A stretch of DNA of 45,942 nucleotides. Origin: Stentor coeruleus (lineage: Eukaryota; Ciliophora; Heterotrichea; Heterotrichida; Stentoridae). Under the pieces are notes generated by a model. The model ran no database searches. It was not told the origin of the DNA and saw nothing but the letters and a program-made list of their open reading frames with translations. The position numbers and the translations under genes were made by a program. Location: contig MPUH01000562.1 in NCBI GenBank assembly GCA_001970955.1, positions 1 through 45,942 on the forward strand, given 5' to 3'. This document shows, piece after piece, positions 8,639 through 18,243 of this stretch. Within the stretch, counting starts at the first letter, position 1, and each line of letters opens with the position of its first letter.

Positions 8639-9782
8639 GACTGAAGCAGGTAATAAAATTAAATAATTACATGTTTTTTTAGTATGATCATCAGAAAATA
8701 TGCACTGAAATAAATGCAATAAGCATTTTAATACAAAAGCCCTAAATATTAAATTCTGATAATTAAAGATATAGACTTTAAACCATTATATTTCTTTGAT
8801 ATGGAAAAAATTATCTAGCTTGCGAAAAACGAAATCTGTCATCAATCCATCAAGAATTAGAAAACTCTCAGCTTCTAATCTAAAAGTTGAAAAGTGATAA
8901 AAAACTTTGAGCACTTCGCACTTATTAATGAATACAGTAAGAATTCAGAGCAAATTAAAACTATACAACAAAATTAATTTATAAATGGTAAGCTGCTTAG
9001 CTAAAAATCAGATCTAAGCAAAGAGTTTCACAAAGAATATCAAGAATTCAGCAAAAACTGATTAATTATTAAAAGGCATTAAACCCTTTGCTCGCCATAT
9101 AGAAAAAAAAAATCAATTAATTTATAAAATTTTATCATTACACACAAAAATCTTTAGCTTAAACATAAAATACGATGATATCGCTTTTTTATAAGTTAAA
9201 AAAGCTTTTAAACTAGAAAAATAGGATAAAGCTTTTAACTTTTCCCTAAAATTTAATGTAAGACTTATTAAAAAATTAAATATACAGAAAAAAACACATC
9301 ACAATTTGTAAAGCCAAAAGCTAACATAAAATCGATTTATTATTTAAAAATAGTAAAGCTATATTGTAGAGTTTAACAGAACAGCAGGACAGACTTTATA
9401 AATTTGAAAAAGATTATTACCNAATAGTAAAGCTATATTGTAGAGTTTAACAGAACAGCAGGACAGACTTTATAAATTTGAAAAAGATTATTACCAAGTA
9501 TGATCAAAATCTAGTAAGCACATAAAAAAGTTCTTAGTTTAGGGTTCTTCTCATGCACAGTCTAAAAGAAGTATAAAAAGCTTATTAGCAATAGATAATG
9601 CAGTTTTTTCAGGAAAAACAACTATAAAACATTGTAGTATGCCTATATTTTAAAATGTATTTAAACGCCTTTATTAATCTAGAAAAAATAGCAAAACATT
9701 TCCAAATCTATTATAAAACTTTTACATGCAAGATTAATTAAAATATTATGGCATAGCTATAAATTAATAATTAAAACTTAAA
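8639..9782. other. Long AT-rich region, no intact gene
   Basis: 1.1 kb on the 5' side of the kinesin gene. Plus-strand frames read as protein-like stretches of up to ~30 residues (for example near 9095-9180) broken by many stops; this could be an old gene relic or just AT-rich chance. It contains the 73-bp duplication around the n at 9422. Confidence 0.4.
9349..9495. repeat. Direct repeat around n (73 bp x2), probable assembly artefact
   Basis: 9349-9421 and 9423-9495 are identical, separated by n at 9422. Non-coding. Confidence 0.9.
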
Positions 9783-10440
9783 ATCACTCATCAAATGAAA
9801 TTGTAAATTCTCCAGCATATTTTACTAAATCTTCTATTTTCTCAGCGAATTAATTTATATTATTCAAGATTATTAAGAATTTTTTCGACTTCATTTGTAT
9901 ATTTTTAATAATATTTTTATTCTCAAAATTCTCTTTTATTAATTTAATGATTTCACCTTATAATTTTCAATAATGCCTCGCTTTTTGTTTTGAGAATCAT
10001 AGAATTAATTATGTAAAGTTCCAAGTTATATTCACGATTTTGATTTTTAGATATGCTTCATTTAATTAATTGAATCCTTGATATTTTTTTTGACTGAAAC
10101 AGCTACTCTAGTCTTATTTAGGGTATATATAATAATATAGTTATTTTTTTATTAATATCAAAGACTTATGTGATCTAAAATCTTCATGCATCATTATTGT
10201 CTTTTGCAATAAAATGAAAATCTTATGCTTACCTAGAAAATATTCTTCAGTAGTTATGAACTTGTCATAACCTTGAAAACTCAGGGGGCTGCACAATTCT
10301 TTCTCGTAATTTTTAGTATCAGTGTGAATTTGACCTATTGATTTTTGTTTATGAGGTTTTCTTATTGAATTGTAATTTTGCTATTTTAGAAGTATGTTTA
10401 AAGTATAAATACCCTGATAAATATACTCCTCTATTCATGT
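9783..10440 (-). pseudogene. Broken gene relic, possibly B-box-like
   Basis: Reading the minus strand from a possible ATG near 10438 gives long protein-like pieces joined by at least three frame changes and several stops. The pieces include KNYEKELCSPLSFQGYDKF (~10270-10330), a His-containing TIMMHEDFRSHKSL (~10170-10210) and a C-terminal helical part EIIKLIKENFENKNIIKNIQ ending in GEFTISFDE before a stop near 9785. The Cys...His..H..H order followed by helical sequence faintly recalls a B-box zinc finger with coiled coil, but the cysteines are incomplete. I treat it as a dead gene of unknown family, with a B-box origin as a guess. Confidence 0.45.
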
Positions 10441-10581
10441 TTATCAATTATTTTATACTAAATAAATTTTTCGGCGAAATATTTTATTAGCTGATTTTTC
10501 ATCTGAATATTGATAAAAATAAGAATAGGCTTATAAGATATAGGCATTATTTTTATGACTTTTGAAATAAAGCTATTTACA

Positions 10582-13500
10582 TTATTCGTTAAGTTTATAC
10601 AAATCTGGCCCCAATCGACTACGACTTTGCATAAGTGTAGCAATACGGGCTTTAACATTTTCTTTAGTTGGAGTAATAGAAGATTGCGGAGATTTTCCTC
10701 TAGGAGATTTTTCCAAAGCTATCAACAACTGAGCAGCAGCATTTCCTTCAGTATCTTGTCTATTTTCAACATTCTGCAAAGGAGTCAATCTATTAAAAGG
10801 AGATCGGCTTCTATTTTCATTTTCTGAAGAAATCACTGAGCATACTAATCCAGGATTACTACTTCTCACTGAAAGAATATTAATAGTTCTTTCTTTATAA
10901 TCCTTAGCTCTTTGAGTTAAATCTTTTTGTAGATTGCTGAATATGTCTCTATTTTTACCTTCAAGTTCTCCAATTTGTAGTTTCAGAATCATATTTTCCT
11001 GTAAAGCCGCTTCATAAGCTGTTTGAACCTCATTTTTACATATGTTTGCTTCTTTTACAAGCAAGTGATGATCTAAATTGTTTTTATGCATCTTATCAAC
11101 TTCTTGCTTTAAGTTTTCTAAAGAAGTTTTCAAATAAGAGTTTTCATGAGAGATTTTAGATAATGATTGTTCTGCATTTGAAAGCTCTTTAGATTTTCCT
11201 TCTAAAAATTGCTGAAGTTCGTTACGCTCATTATGGAGAGATGATATTTCATTTAAGAGTTTTTGATTTGATTGTTGATTTTCTGATAAAGATTCCTGGT
11301 AGGATTCTTTTAGCCTAGAAATTTCTGATATTAAGCTTTGGACTTTTGATTTGTAGTCTTGATTTTCTAATAAAACACTTTCATATGTTTTGTTTATAAT
11401 CAAAAGCTCTTGCATTAGTTTTTCACTGTTTTTAAAGGCTGAGTCTTTTTCAAACTGCAAACTTTCAATTATTTGTTGCTTTACAGATAAATCTTTGCAA
11501 AGCCTGTCTATTTCTTGAGTGCGAGTGATTGAGTTTTTCTGATCTTCTTCAACAATTTTGTTATAATTTTTAGTAACTGAATCAATGTTTTTATTCATAG
11601 AATCAAGAGTGTAATTGAGGTTTTCTTTTTCAATTTTAAGTTTTTGAACAATTTCAGATTGTGACGCTTTTTCTTGTTGAAGGTAATTGATTTTAGTCTT
11701 TTTGGCAACGTTTTTCTGGAGCAGTGCTTCAATTCTCTGGTTTTTCTGGATAATTTCTTCAGTTAATGCTTGAATCCTCCCTTCTTGCTCAGTAAATAAT
11801 TCGTTAAACTTTTCTATTTTGTTGCCTAATTCTTCGTTCTCCTGAATTTTCCTAGCCATATCTTTACTTAGCTCAGTGTTTTCCTTAAGAGATTTATCAA
11901 CAAATTTACTTGTCTCCTCATTTGCCCGTTTAGTTGACTCAATAAGTCTCGAATAGTCATTTTTTTCTCTAGTGCATTTCTCAAGTTGCCTTGTAGCTTC
12001 ATCAATTTCTCTTTTATAATCACACATTTTTTTGTTGAATTCTTCTTTTTTTCTGTAAGTTTTTTCAAACTTTTTTAAATAATTTTCTTTCTCTTGTGTT
12101 AATTCTTCTATTCTGAATATGTATTTTTCTTTATCTTGAGTGAGATTTTGTAATTCTCTAAAATATTCTTCTTTTTCTTTAGCGTTTTTTTCTAATAACT
12201 TTAAAAATTCATCTTTTTCTTTACGTGATTTGTCTAAAGATTTAGTCAAATCGTCATTGTCTTTTGTAAGTTGATCTATAATTTTTAAGCATTCAATATT
12301 TTCTTTATGTGCTTTTTCAAGCATTTTCCCTTGCTCAACATTTTCTTTGATCATCTTATCAAAGTGCTTAACCTGCTCAGTACATTCTTTAACACTATTT
12401 TCAATACTTTTTGTTTGCTCAGAGTTTTCTTTGCTTATTTTTTCAATAATAATTTTCTGTTCAATGCTTTCTTTTTTGTATTTTTCAATTTCCTTTTCAG
12501 CTTTTTCCATATACTGGGCCTTATCTTCTTGAAGTTTTTGATAGTTTTTCTTCAGCATACTAAGTTCATGATTAGCTTTCTTGTTATTATCATATAAATT
12601 ATCCTTTTCTTGTTGTATACTTAAACATTTTTTTTCATTTTCAGCTTTTTCATTAAGAATTTTTTCGATTTCTGATGAGTAATTCAATGAGACTTGCTGA
12701 TGAATTTGCAGGGTTTTTTGATGGAGATTGTTTAGGCTCATGAGTTCTTGAAGGGCTTTTTCATAGTTTTTTTTCGAAGTATCTTTTTCTGATTGGATTA
12801 TCTCAAGTTTGCGCTTTAATTCTATATTTTCACTCATTTGCTTTTCATACCCTAGTTTTAAGTCATTGATATCTTTGTCAGTATTTTCAAGTGCTAACTC
12901 ATGAATGTGTTGTAAATCTGCATAAGCTTGACGCAATTTATCAGCTTCTTGAGAATATTCTCTTACTTGGTTTTGATAAAGTTTTACAGCTGAGTTATTA
13001 TCTAATGCTTTATCACTTATTTTTTGAAGTTCATCTTCTAAAATACAACATTTTTCTCTTTCCTGGGATAAATGGGATTTCAAACGTTCTATTTCATTTT
13101 TCAATTTCTCTTCGCTTTTTTTTGCATCATTTTTAAAAATTACTCTTACTGTTGCAATCTGCTCTTTTACAATCAAGAGTTTTTCATTTAGTTCTAAATT
13201 TTTCAACTTAAGTTCTTCCACAATTCTTGATAGTTCTGAATTTTCTTTTTCCAAAAAGTTTTTATCCATAGCTTTTTTCTCATCTTCAATTTTTCTTCTA
13301 ATAAACGTACTCTCAATGTTTTTTTCAGTCTTAACTCTAATAGTATCAACAGATTTATTATGAGCTGCCCTTAAATCATCATAGCTTTTATTAACTTCAT
13401 TAACCTCTTTATTCAACTCTTTCATCCTACTTAAGCTCGGAACAACTTTTTTATTTTTCTCACAGTTTTTCTTAAGCAAAATATCTTTACCAAGCGCAAT

Positions 13501-14562
13501 ACAGAATTTCCCCCCACAACTAACATTTTTTATATTTTTTCCTTTTAGATGAAAAACCATAACAGGTGCAGATCTTGGCTCTCCATTATCAATCCCAAGT
13601 TCACCATCAGAATTAGTTCCCCAAGTCATAATATTGTTATTTGTATCTATTCCAACACCAAATCCTGTACCAATAAAAATATCTTGTAAAACTGAACTGC
13701 AAGGCATCTTTGTAGGAATAAGGTACTCTCCAAAAGTCCCAGTTCCCCATACATAGACTTGGCCTTTATCAGTAAGTGCAGCTGAGAAATTATTACAGCA
13801 TATTTTGGTAATGTTAATATTTGATAAATGTTCATTTTTTTCAAACCTTGAAGTGCTTCTTTTTGTCCCTGTGCCTAATTGTCCATAGCTATTTCCCCCA
13901 GTCATATAAACATGTCCATTTTCACTGAGTATTCCAGTCTGAAAAATCCCACATGATACTTGAATTGGATCTTCAGGTAAATCAACAGTTATTGGTAAAA
14001 GTTCTCTTTCTCGCTTTCCTGTCCCAAGTTGTCCTGCTTCCCCAGCACCAAACATACATAAAGTTTTTCTCTGTCCTCTTGACAATAATATTCCTGTATG
14101 TCTCGATCCACAACTCACAAAAACTCCAGTGTTTCTTGGTAAATTCACAGGAAAAGGACTCCATTTGTTTTCTGTATTTCCATTCCCTAAAGCGCCATAT
14201 TCACCTACTCCCCATGAAAATGCTTCACCAGCTTCAGTTAGAACTACTGTATGGCCCCATCCACAACCTATTTTTATAGCTTTTTGTGTTGCTAGTTCTT
14301 CAACTAAACATGGAGAATGAGATTGTTTTATTGCTCTTGTCCCTAAACCTAATCTTCCATCGTTATTACTTCCCATTGTGTATACATAACCTGAGTGTGA
14401 GATTAAAGCTGAGTGCTCTTCGCCACAACTTATCTCACGGATAAGGATATTAAATGAACAGAGACGTGGAGATTTAAGGACTTTACCACATGTTTTGCTT
14501 CCTAAACCTAGTTGGCCATTTGCATCTGTTCCCCAAACAAATACTTCAGTGTATTCTTCCAT
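10582..14562 (-). CDS. RCC1-propeller protein with very long coiled coil
   Basis: A 1326-residue protein. Residues ~1-365 form a complete RCC1/ATS1-type seven-bladed propeller: repeated units of 'VFVWGTDANGQLGLG', 'VYTMGSNNDGRLGLG', 'AFSWGVGEYGALGNG', 'MFGAGEAGQLGTG', 'VYMTGGNSYGQLGTG', 'VYVWGTGTFGEY' and 'IMTWGTNSDGELGI', each followed by a 'V.CG..H...L' strand. Residues ~385-1230 are nearly unbroken coiled coil, Lys/Glu/Gln/Asn-rich, including a section of short repeats around residues 690-800 (KENSEQ, KENVEQ, KENIEC). The last ~95 residues are Ser/Pro/Arg-rich. RCC1 propellers serve as Ran exchange factors or as protein/chromatin platforms. This architecture is not RCC1 itself and suggests a structural scaffold, perhaps at the cortex or basal body (inference). 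Stop is TAA; the start ATG leads straight into the first blade. Confidence 0.92.
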   Translation of the reverse strand: MEEYTEVFVWGTDANGQLGLGSKTCGKVLKSPRLCSFNILIREISCGEEHSALISHSGYVYTMGSNNDGRLGLGTRAIKQSHSPCLVEELATQKAIKIGCGWGHTVVLTEAGEAFSWGVGEYGALGNGNTENKWSPFPVNLPRNTGVFVSCGSRHTGILLSRGQRKTLCMFGAGEAGQLGTGKRERELLPITVDLPEDPIQVSCGIFQTGILSENGHVYMTGGNSYGQLGTGTKRSTSRFEKNEHLSNINITKICCNNFSAALTDKGQVYVWGTGTFGEYLIPTKMPCSSVLQDIFIGTGFGVGIDTNNNIMTWGTNSDGELGIDNGEPRSAPVMVFHLKGKNIKNVSCGGKFCIALGKDILLKKNCEKNKKVVPSLSRMKELNKEVNEVNKSYDDLRAAHNKSVDTIRVKTEKNIESTFIRRKIEDEKKAMDKNFLEKENSELSRIVEELKLKNLELNEKLLIVKEQIATVRVIFKNDAKKSEEKLKNEIERLKSHLSQEREKCCILEDELQKISDKALDNNSAVKLYQNQVREYSQEADKLRQAYADLQHIHELALENTDKDINDLKLGYEKQMSENIELKRKLEIIQSEKDTSKKNYEKALQELMSLNNLHQKTLQIHQQVSLNYSSEIEKILNEKAENEKKCLSIQQEKDNLYDNNKKANHELSMLKKNYQKLQEDKAQYMEKAEKEIEKYKKESIEQKIIIEKISKENSEQTKSIENSVKECTEQVKHFDKMIKENVEQGKMLEKAHKENIECLKIIDQLTKDNDDLTKSLDKSRKEKDEFLKLLEKNAKEKEEYFRELQNLTQDKEKYIFRIEELTQEKENYLKKFEKTYRKKEEFNKKMCDYKREIDEATRQLEKCTREKNDYSRLIESTKRANEETSKFVDKSLKENTELSKDMARKIQENEELGNKIEKFNELFTEQEGRIQALTEEIIQKNQRIEALLQKNVAKKTKINYLQQEKASQSEIVQKLKIEKENLNYTLDSMNKNIDSVTKNYNKIVEEDQKNSITRTQEIDRLCKDLSVKQQIIESLQFEKDSAFKNSEKLMQELLIINKTYESVLLENQDYKSKVQSLISEISRLKESYQESLSENQQSNQKLLNEISSLHNERNELQQFLEGKSKELSNAEQSLSKISHENSYLKTSLENLKQEVDKMHKNNLDHHLLVKEANICKNEVQTAYEAALQENMILKLQIGELEGKNRDIFSNLQKDLTQRAKDYKERTINILSVRSSNPGLVCSVISSENENRSRSPFNRLTPLQNVENRQDTEGNAAAQLLIALEKSPRGKSPQSSITPTKENVKARIATLMQSRSRLGPDLYKLNE

Positions 14563-15184
14563 TATTTAAAAATAAACGTTAACTTCATATTTTTTTTGAT
14601 TTTATTAATACTTGTAGAATTAGGAAATTTTATTCTTGGATTACGATATTTAAATGGACTTTTGGTTGAAATGAATATGAATAATTTTATAGAGTTGATA
14701 GTTTTAGGAAAATCTATATCAGATTGTTATAGTATATTCTAGGAAAATATAAAAGTATAATACTATTGTAGAGAGGATGGTAAAAAACATGTGAAATCAT
14801 CAATGTCTTGTAAAAAAATAAGCAGACGTGAGTTTGGAAAATGTAGTAAAAAGAGATATAGAAAAAGTTTAAATAAGAAAGATTGAATTAAAGATGCTAT
14901 GAAAAAATGGCTCAATATAGCAAGGATATATTCAACTAATGCAAATAATACAAGAGGTAATGAAGGATTATTAATTAAAGAAAAATGTAAAAGCTATCTA
15001 AGGTATATTTTTTTCCCTAAACTCTAAAAAATAATATAACAATTGGAATTGAAATCTATAAAGAGGTAAATTTTATGAAATGAAAGAGATTTTATTGAAA
15101 AATAAGTTAGGTCTAAAAAAATTTTTCATTATCATCGCATTATAATTAATATGGATTTATTCTAAAAAAAGTCGTTGAGTAACT
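14563..15184. other. Intergenic with a short ORF-like fragment
   Basis: Upstream of the RCC1/coiled-coil gene. On the plus strand a basic ORF-like stretch runs to a TAA at 15025-15027, with an ATG at 14899 (42 residues, containing KKWLNIARIYSTNANNTRG). It can be extended upstream through a TGA. It may be a gene relic; I cannot name it. Confidence 0.4.
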
Positions 15185-15660
15185 AAATTTTCAATTAAAT
15201 AATATATTTAAACTTAAAGCCTAAAGGAAATTTCAATAACTCATCCCTATGCACCCTTTTCCAAACAAACTCGCCTAAGTGAAGTTTTATTTTTCTTGTC
15301 TTGGCTTGATGATTAATTTCATTCTTTTTACCTTCGATTCTCTTTGTATTTATTCTTATTGATGGGTCAGAAAAAAATTTGCTATGATTAACTTGTTGGC
15401 GCTAATAGAATTTACTCAATTTTGAAAAAGATTTTCAATATACCGTGAGTATTATTGATTATTTGAGCTTAATATACTCATCACCTGCTTCACACCTAGC
15501 TTATTTAAGAGAGGTTAGGAGATCGACTAAATTTTCCATTTTTAAAATGCTCAAGCTACAAAACAATTAATTTGGGGCAATCTGACTATTGAATTAAAGG
15601 TAACTCCAATAACTTTTAATCTACTCGTTTTAGAATAAAACCATTAATGTTTTAGAATCA
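15185..15660 (-). pseudogene. Decayed Merlin/IS1595-type DDE transposase, copy 2
   Basis: The minus strand from about 15450 down to a TAA near 15185 reads SKLSKFY, then VNHSKFFSDP, KRIEG and, after a basic run, LHLGEFVWKRVHRDEL. These match the end of the Merlin/ISXO2-like DDE domain, whose consensus has '..D.W..Y...', 'VNHSK.FVDP..G..T..IEG.W' and a C-terminal 'L.EF.WR...'. The third acidic residue (in IEG) is kept, but the Trp that normally follows is Lys, the second Asp is Val, and stops interrupt the upstream part. Higher up (15540-15660) a weak N-terminal-like stretch (KVIGVTF) is visible, and the part holding the first Asp seems to be deleted. Same orientation as copy 1, ten kilobases away, but diverged from it. 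Confidence 0.75.
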
Positions 15661-15704
15661 TAACTTTTCTCCTAATACAAGGATTGAATCAGAAATCCAT
15701 AAGG

Positions 15705-15920
15705 GGTGATCAGGTATAAGAGATGCGCTCTTATGAAGTCTTAAAAATATAAGACCCAAAGTCCCAAAGGATTTTAGAGAAATCCTGATAGTCTCACCAA
15801 GAAAGCAGTTCGCTACAGTAAACCTGGCTGAAAAGAGTTTGCAGAAAGATAATATCTATTAACTACTAGTTTAAACAGACAAACCTGACAACCAGGACAA
15901 CAGCTTCATACCTATTATGA
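15705..15920. other. Hairpin-rich segment, candidate structured RNA
   Basis: A segment richer in GC than its flanks. An outer helix 15705-15709/15794-15798 (GGTGA with TCACC) encloses three perfect hairpins: 15716-15722/15728-15734 (7 bp, 5-base loop), 15738-15743/15750-15755 (6 bp, 6-base loop) and 15768-15774/15780-15786 (7 bp, 5-base loop). A further 5-bp hairpin lies at 15906-15910/15916-15920 with a U-G extension that fits the plus strand. The shape is a cloverleaf but it is not a tRNA: there is no T-loop and the loop sizes do not fit. I cannot match it to a known RNA family. It may instead be part of the adjacent transposon relic. Confidence 0.45.
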
Positions 15921-16221
15921 GTGTTCTTAAGGTTGCGTTAAAGGATTAACTTTAACATAATTAAAACTTATAGAATCAAATTAATTGAATCTCTAGATCA
16001 ATTTACAATAAGCAAAAATATTAAATATTATAAAATTTCGTATCAGCTACTTGCCAAAAAATATAATTGTCTTGTCAATCATTAGTTTCTACTAAAATAT
16101 CCTATTTAAAACCTTTCTTTGTATATTTAACAGCCAATTACTTAATATCATAAAAAAAACTCTATCATTATAATCAAATTCATTCTAAATATAATTTTTA
16201 GATTATATTTTCTTAATAAAA
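15921..16221. other. Intergenic, 5' flank of Cys-rich gene
   Basis: AT-rich, presumably holding the promoter of the gene at 16222. Nothing recognisable. Confidence 0.45.
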
Positions 16222-16737
16222 ATGCTTTGGATAATATTTCTAGCTGCAGGAGTATATAGTGAGTGCCAGAGTGGCTGCTATTCAACATGCCTGTCAGAAT
16301 ATTCATTAAATACTTGTTCTCAAAAGTGCTGCAAATTCAAAAACATTGCCTTTGAAGACGGAAATGTATTTTTCATCGATGGGGATGAGAAAATTCTTGT
16401 TGAAATGGAAGAAGTCTATTTCGATATTCCAAAGTATTCAGTCAATTACAAGCCTGTACAAGCTGAGGTTACAACATATAAAAAATCTGCTGCTCAAAGC
16501 AACCCATTTGAAGGAATGACATTTAACTCAGTATGTGAGAAAAAATGCTCGAAAAATTGCTCAAGTCAAGGCATGAAATGTTATAATTGGTGCTCTGACA
16601 AATATTGTAGCGTGAAAGAGCCTGAGCAGGCCCCAAATTATTTGTGGTATACCATATTAGGACTTGGAACTTTGTATTTGGTGAAGAAGTACCTTTTATC
16701 ACCAAAGTATGACAATGGTTACGTTAAATTAGATTAA
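16222..16737 (+). CDS. Cys-rich type I membrane protein, unknown
   Basis: A 171-residue protein. Residues 1-13 (MLWIIFLAAGVYS) are a short signal peptide. Two cysteine clusters follow, residues ~15-37 (C.3C.3C...C.3CC) and ~105-130 (C.3C.3C...C.3C.4C), with similar spacing, so they may be a duplicated disulfide-knotted module. The roughly 65-residue linker between them is acidic then polar. Residues ~140-160 (NYLWYTILGLGTLYLVKKYL) are a hydrophobic membrane segment followed by a short, mostly polar tail. It is predicted to expose both Cys modules outside the cell or in the lumen of a vesicle or cortical granule. I do not recognise a named family. Stop is TAA. Confidence 0.75.
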   Translation: MLWIIFLAAGVYSECQSGCYSTCLSEYSLNTCSQKCCKFKNIAFEDGNVFFIDGDEKILVEMEEVYFDIPKYSVNYKPVQAEVTTYKKSAAQSNPFEGMTFNSVCEKKCSKNCSSQGMKCYNWCSDKYCSVKEPEQAPNYLWYTILGLGTLYLVKKYLLSPKYDNGYVKLD

Positions 16738-17178
16738 AGTTAGCTATACTCATTTGTTTAGGATTTTTAAGGGTTGGAGATTTCCTTATATAATCGCTAC
16801 CAAAGTTAAAAAATCTTACTTACTAGCATTACTTAAGTTTATGTTTTATAAGTACAATAAAATTAAAGATAAATTTACTGTTTATCACATATCTTCACTT
16901 AACTAATAACTAAACTTAATCAAATCTACACCCAACCTCCATTAAAATTCTGCATACAAAAAAGGTCACAACCTGATAAAAACTAACACATAAAATCTCT
17001 CTAAAGCCTTTGCTAACAATCATTGCATAAAATAATTCTCATAAAAACTCATTATCATCATCTAAATTCCCTAAAAAAACTAATAATTTCCAAATAAATT
17101 GTATTTAAGCATAAAGACTACTCTAATCAAACATAAAAAATTACCAATAAACTATAATAACACTTTTTGTATCTAACA
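16738..17178. other. Intergenic with strong C-over-G skew
   Basis: Between 16921 and 17160 I count about 51 C against 10 G on the plus strand, including a 60-base line with no G. No frame is present. It is the 5' flank of the pseudogene at 17179. Confidence 0.6.
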
Positions 17179-17522
17179 ATGGAAAGTTTATTACTAACTG
17201 ATAATCTTCTTTATGAGCTATCAAATCAATCAGAAGAAACTTCAAATCTTCTCAAAAAAGGCCAACTTCTTGAAGAAAATTTATCTAAATCCATATCATT
17301 AAATATCTACCACTCAGTGTAAAATATATCAACAACTTTCCAAGATAAGCTAAATATCTTTAAAGGAAATCTTCAAGAGAAAACTGAGACATTTAAAGTT
17401 CTTAAGCAAGAAATAGAAGAACAAAAAACTAAGGAAAAATCAATGAAAAAAATCTAAAAAATATAAAAGAGCAAGATAACGAAGATAAAAATTTCAACGA
17501 CAGCATTTTGTATATCGAAAAT

Positions 17523-17631
17523 CAAGAACTCGAGTATCTTTCAAGCCAAATTCAAATCCAATGAGTACTACTATTANCAAGAACTCGAGTATCTTTCAAG
17601 CCAAATTCAAATCCAATGAGTACTACTATTA
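17523..17631. repeat. Direct repeat around n (54 bp x2), probable assembly artefact
   Basis: 17523-17576 and 17578-17631 are identical, separated by n at 17577, inside the pseudogene. Confidence 0.9.
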
Positions 17632-17952
17632 ATGAAAACAGAAGAACTCCATGAGAAAACCCAACAAAGTTATATCAAGGCTGAAAAAATCAGGAATCTT
17701 TAAGAAAAACTTAGTGCTTATGAAAAGTACCTTTCTTCATCACCTTNAATGAAAACAGAAGAACTCCATGAGAAAACCCAACAAAGTTATATCAAGGCTG
17801 AAAAAATCAGGGATCTTTAAGAAAAACTTAGTGCTTATGAAAAGTACCTTTCTTCATCCCCTCNACCCAACAAAGTTATATCAAGGCTGAAAAAATCAGG
17901 AATCTTTAAGAAAAACTTAGTGCTTATGAAAAGTACCTTTCTTCATCACCTT
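17631..17952. repeat. Three copies separated by two n, probable assembly artefact
   Basis: 17631-17746, 17748-17863 and 17865-17952 are copies (the third is shorter, 88 bp) separated by n at 17747 and 17864. The middle copy differs at three positions (ggatctt for gaatctt, and tcccctc for tcacctt), so at least two sequence versions of this locus were sampled. Confidence 0.88.
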
Positions 17953-18243
17953 ACCTTTATCATCTCCTACAATTGAATATCAAGCAAAAATTTTGCCTAT
18001 CCCGGCACATTCTGAATCAGCAACTTTAACAGAGATACCATCTAGAAACATAGAAATATTCATTACCACTAAAACCTTAATGAAAAGGAAGAAGTGACTC
18101 CTTTGCAGGGTCAGAAAATCAAAAAATAGGGAAATTAGTAGTAAACAAAACCAAAATGCAAAAAAAAACTTGCAGATACAGATGATTTCTTTGAAGGACT
18201 CACTCAGAATGGAGAAAAGTATAAGTAATCAATCAAAATAAAT

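Larger units (their letters stand above)
17179..18228 (+). pseudogene. Pseudogene of a coiled-coil protein
   Basis: Starts with a good ATG and ~45 helical codons (MESLLLTDNLLYELSNQ...), then a TAA, more coiled-coil codons, a frame change near 17450, a TGA, another TAA, further frame changes, and a coherent end reading ADTDDFFEGLTQNGEKYK before TAA at 18226-18228. Several stops stand where a Gln would fit (NL-stop-EKLSAYEKY), as expected for CAA-to-TAA changes. No 15-base GT..AG intron explains the breaks. Three n-separated duplications (17577, 17747, 17864) carry small differences between copies, so part of the damage could be assembly error or the locus may be multi-copy. Family unknown. Confidence 0.65.

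Noticed and set aside
15705..15798. Cloverleaf as a tRNA gene
   Set aside because: Loop sizes (5-6) and stem lengths (7, 6, 7) do not fit, and there is no T-loop TTCRA sequence or 7-bp acceptor.
15750..15860. RNase P RNA on the basis of CAAAGTCCC and CTACAGTAA
   Set aside because: No matching P4 partner or P2/P3 order could be found; the true RNase MRP/P core is at 19 kb.
17300..17470. Short 15-16 base introns as the cause of the stops in the pseudogene
   Set aside because: No GT..AG unit of that length removes the TAA codons or restores the frame.
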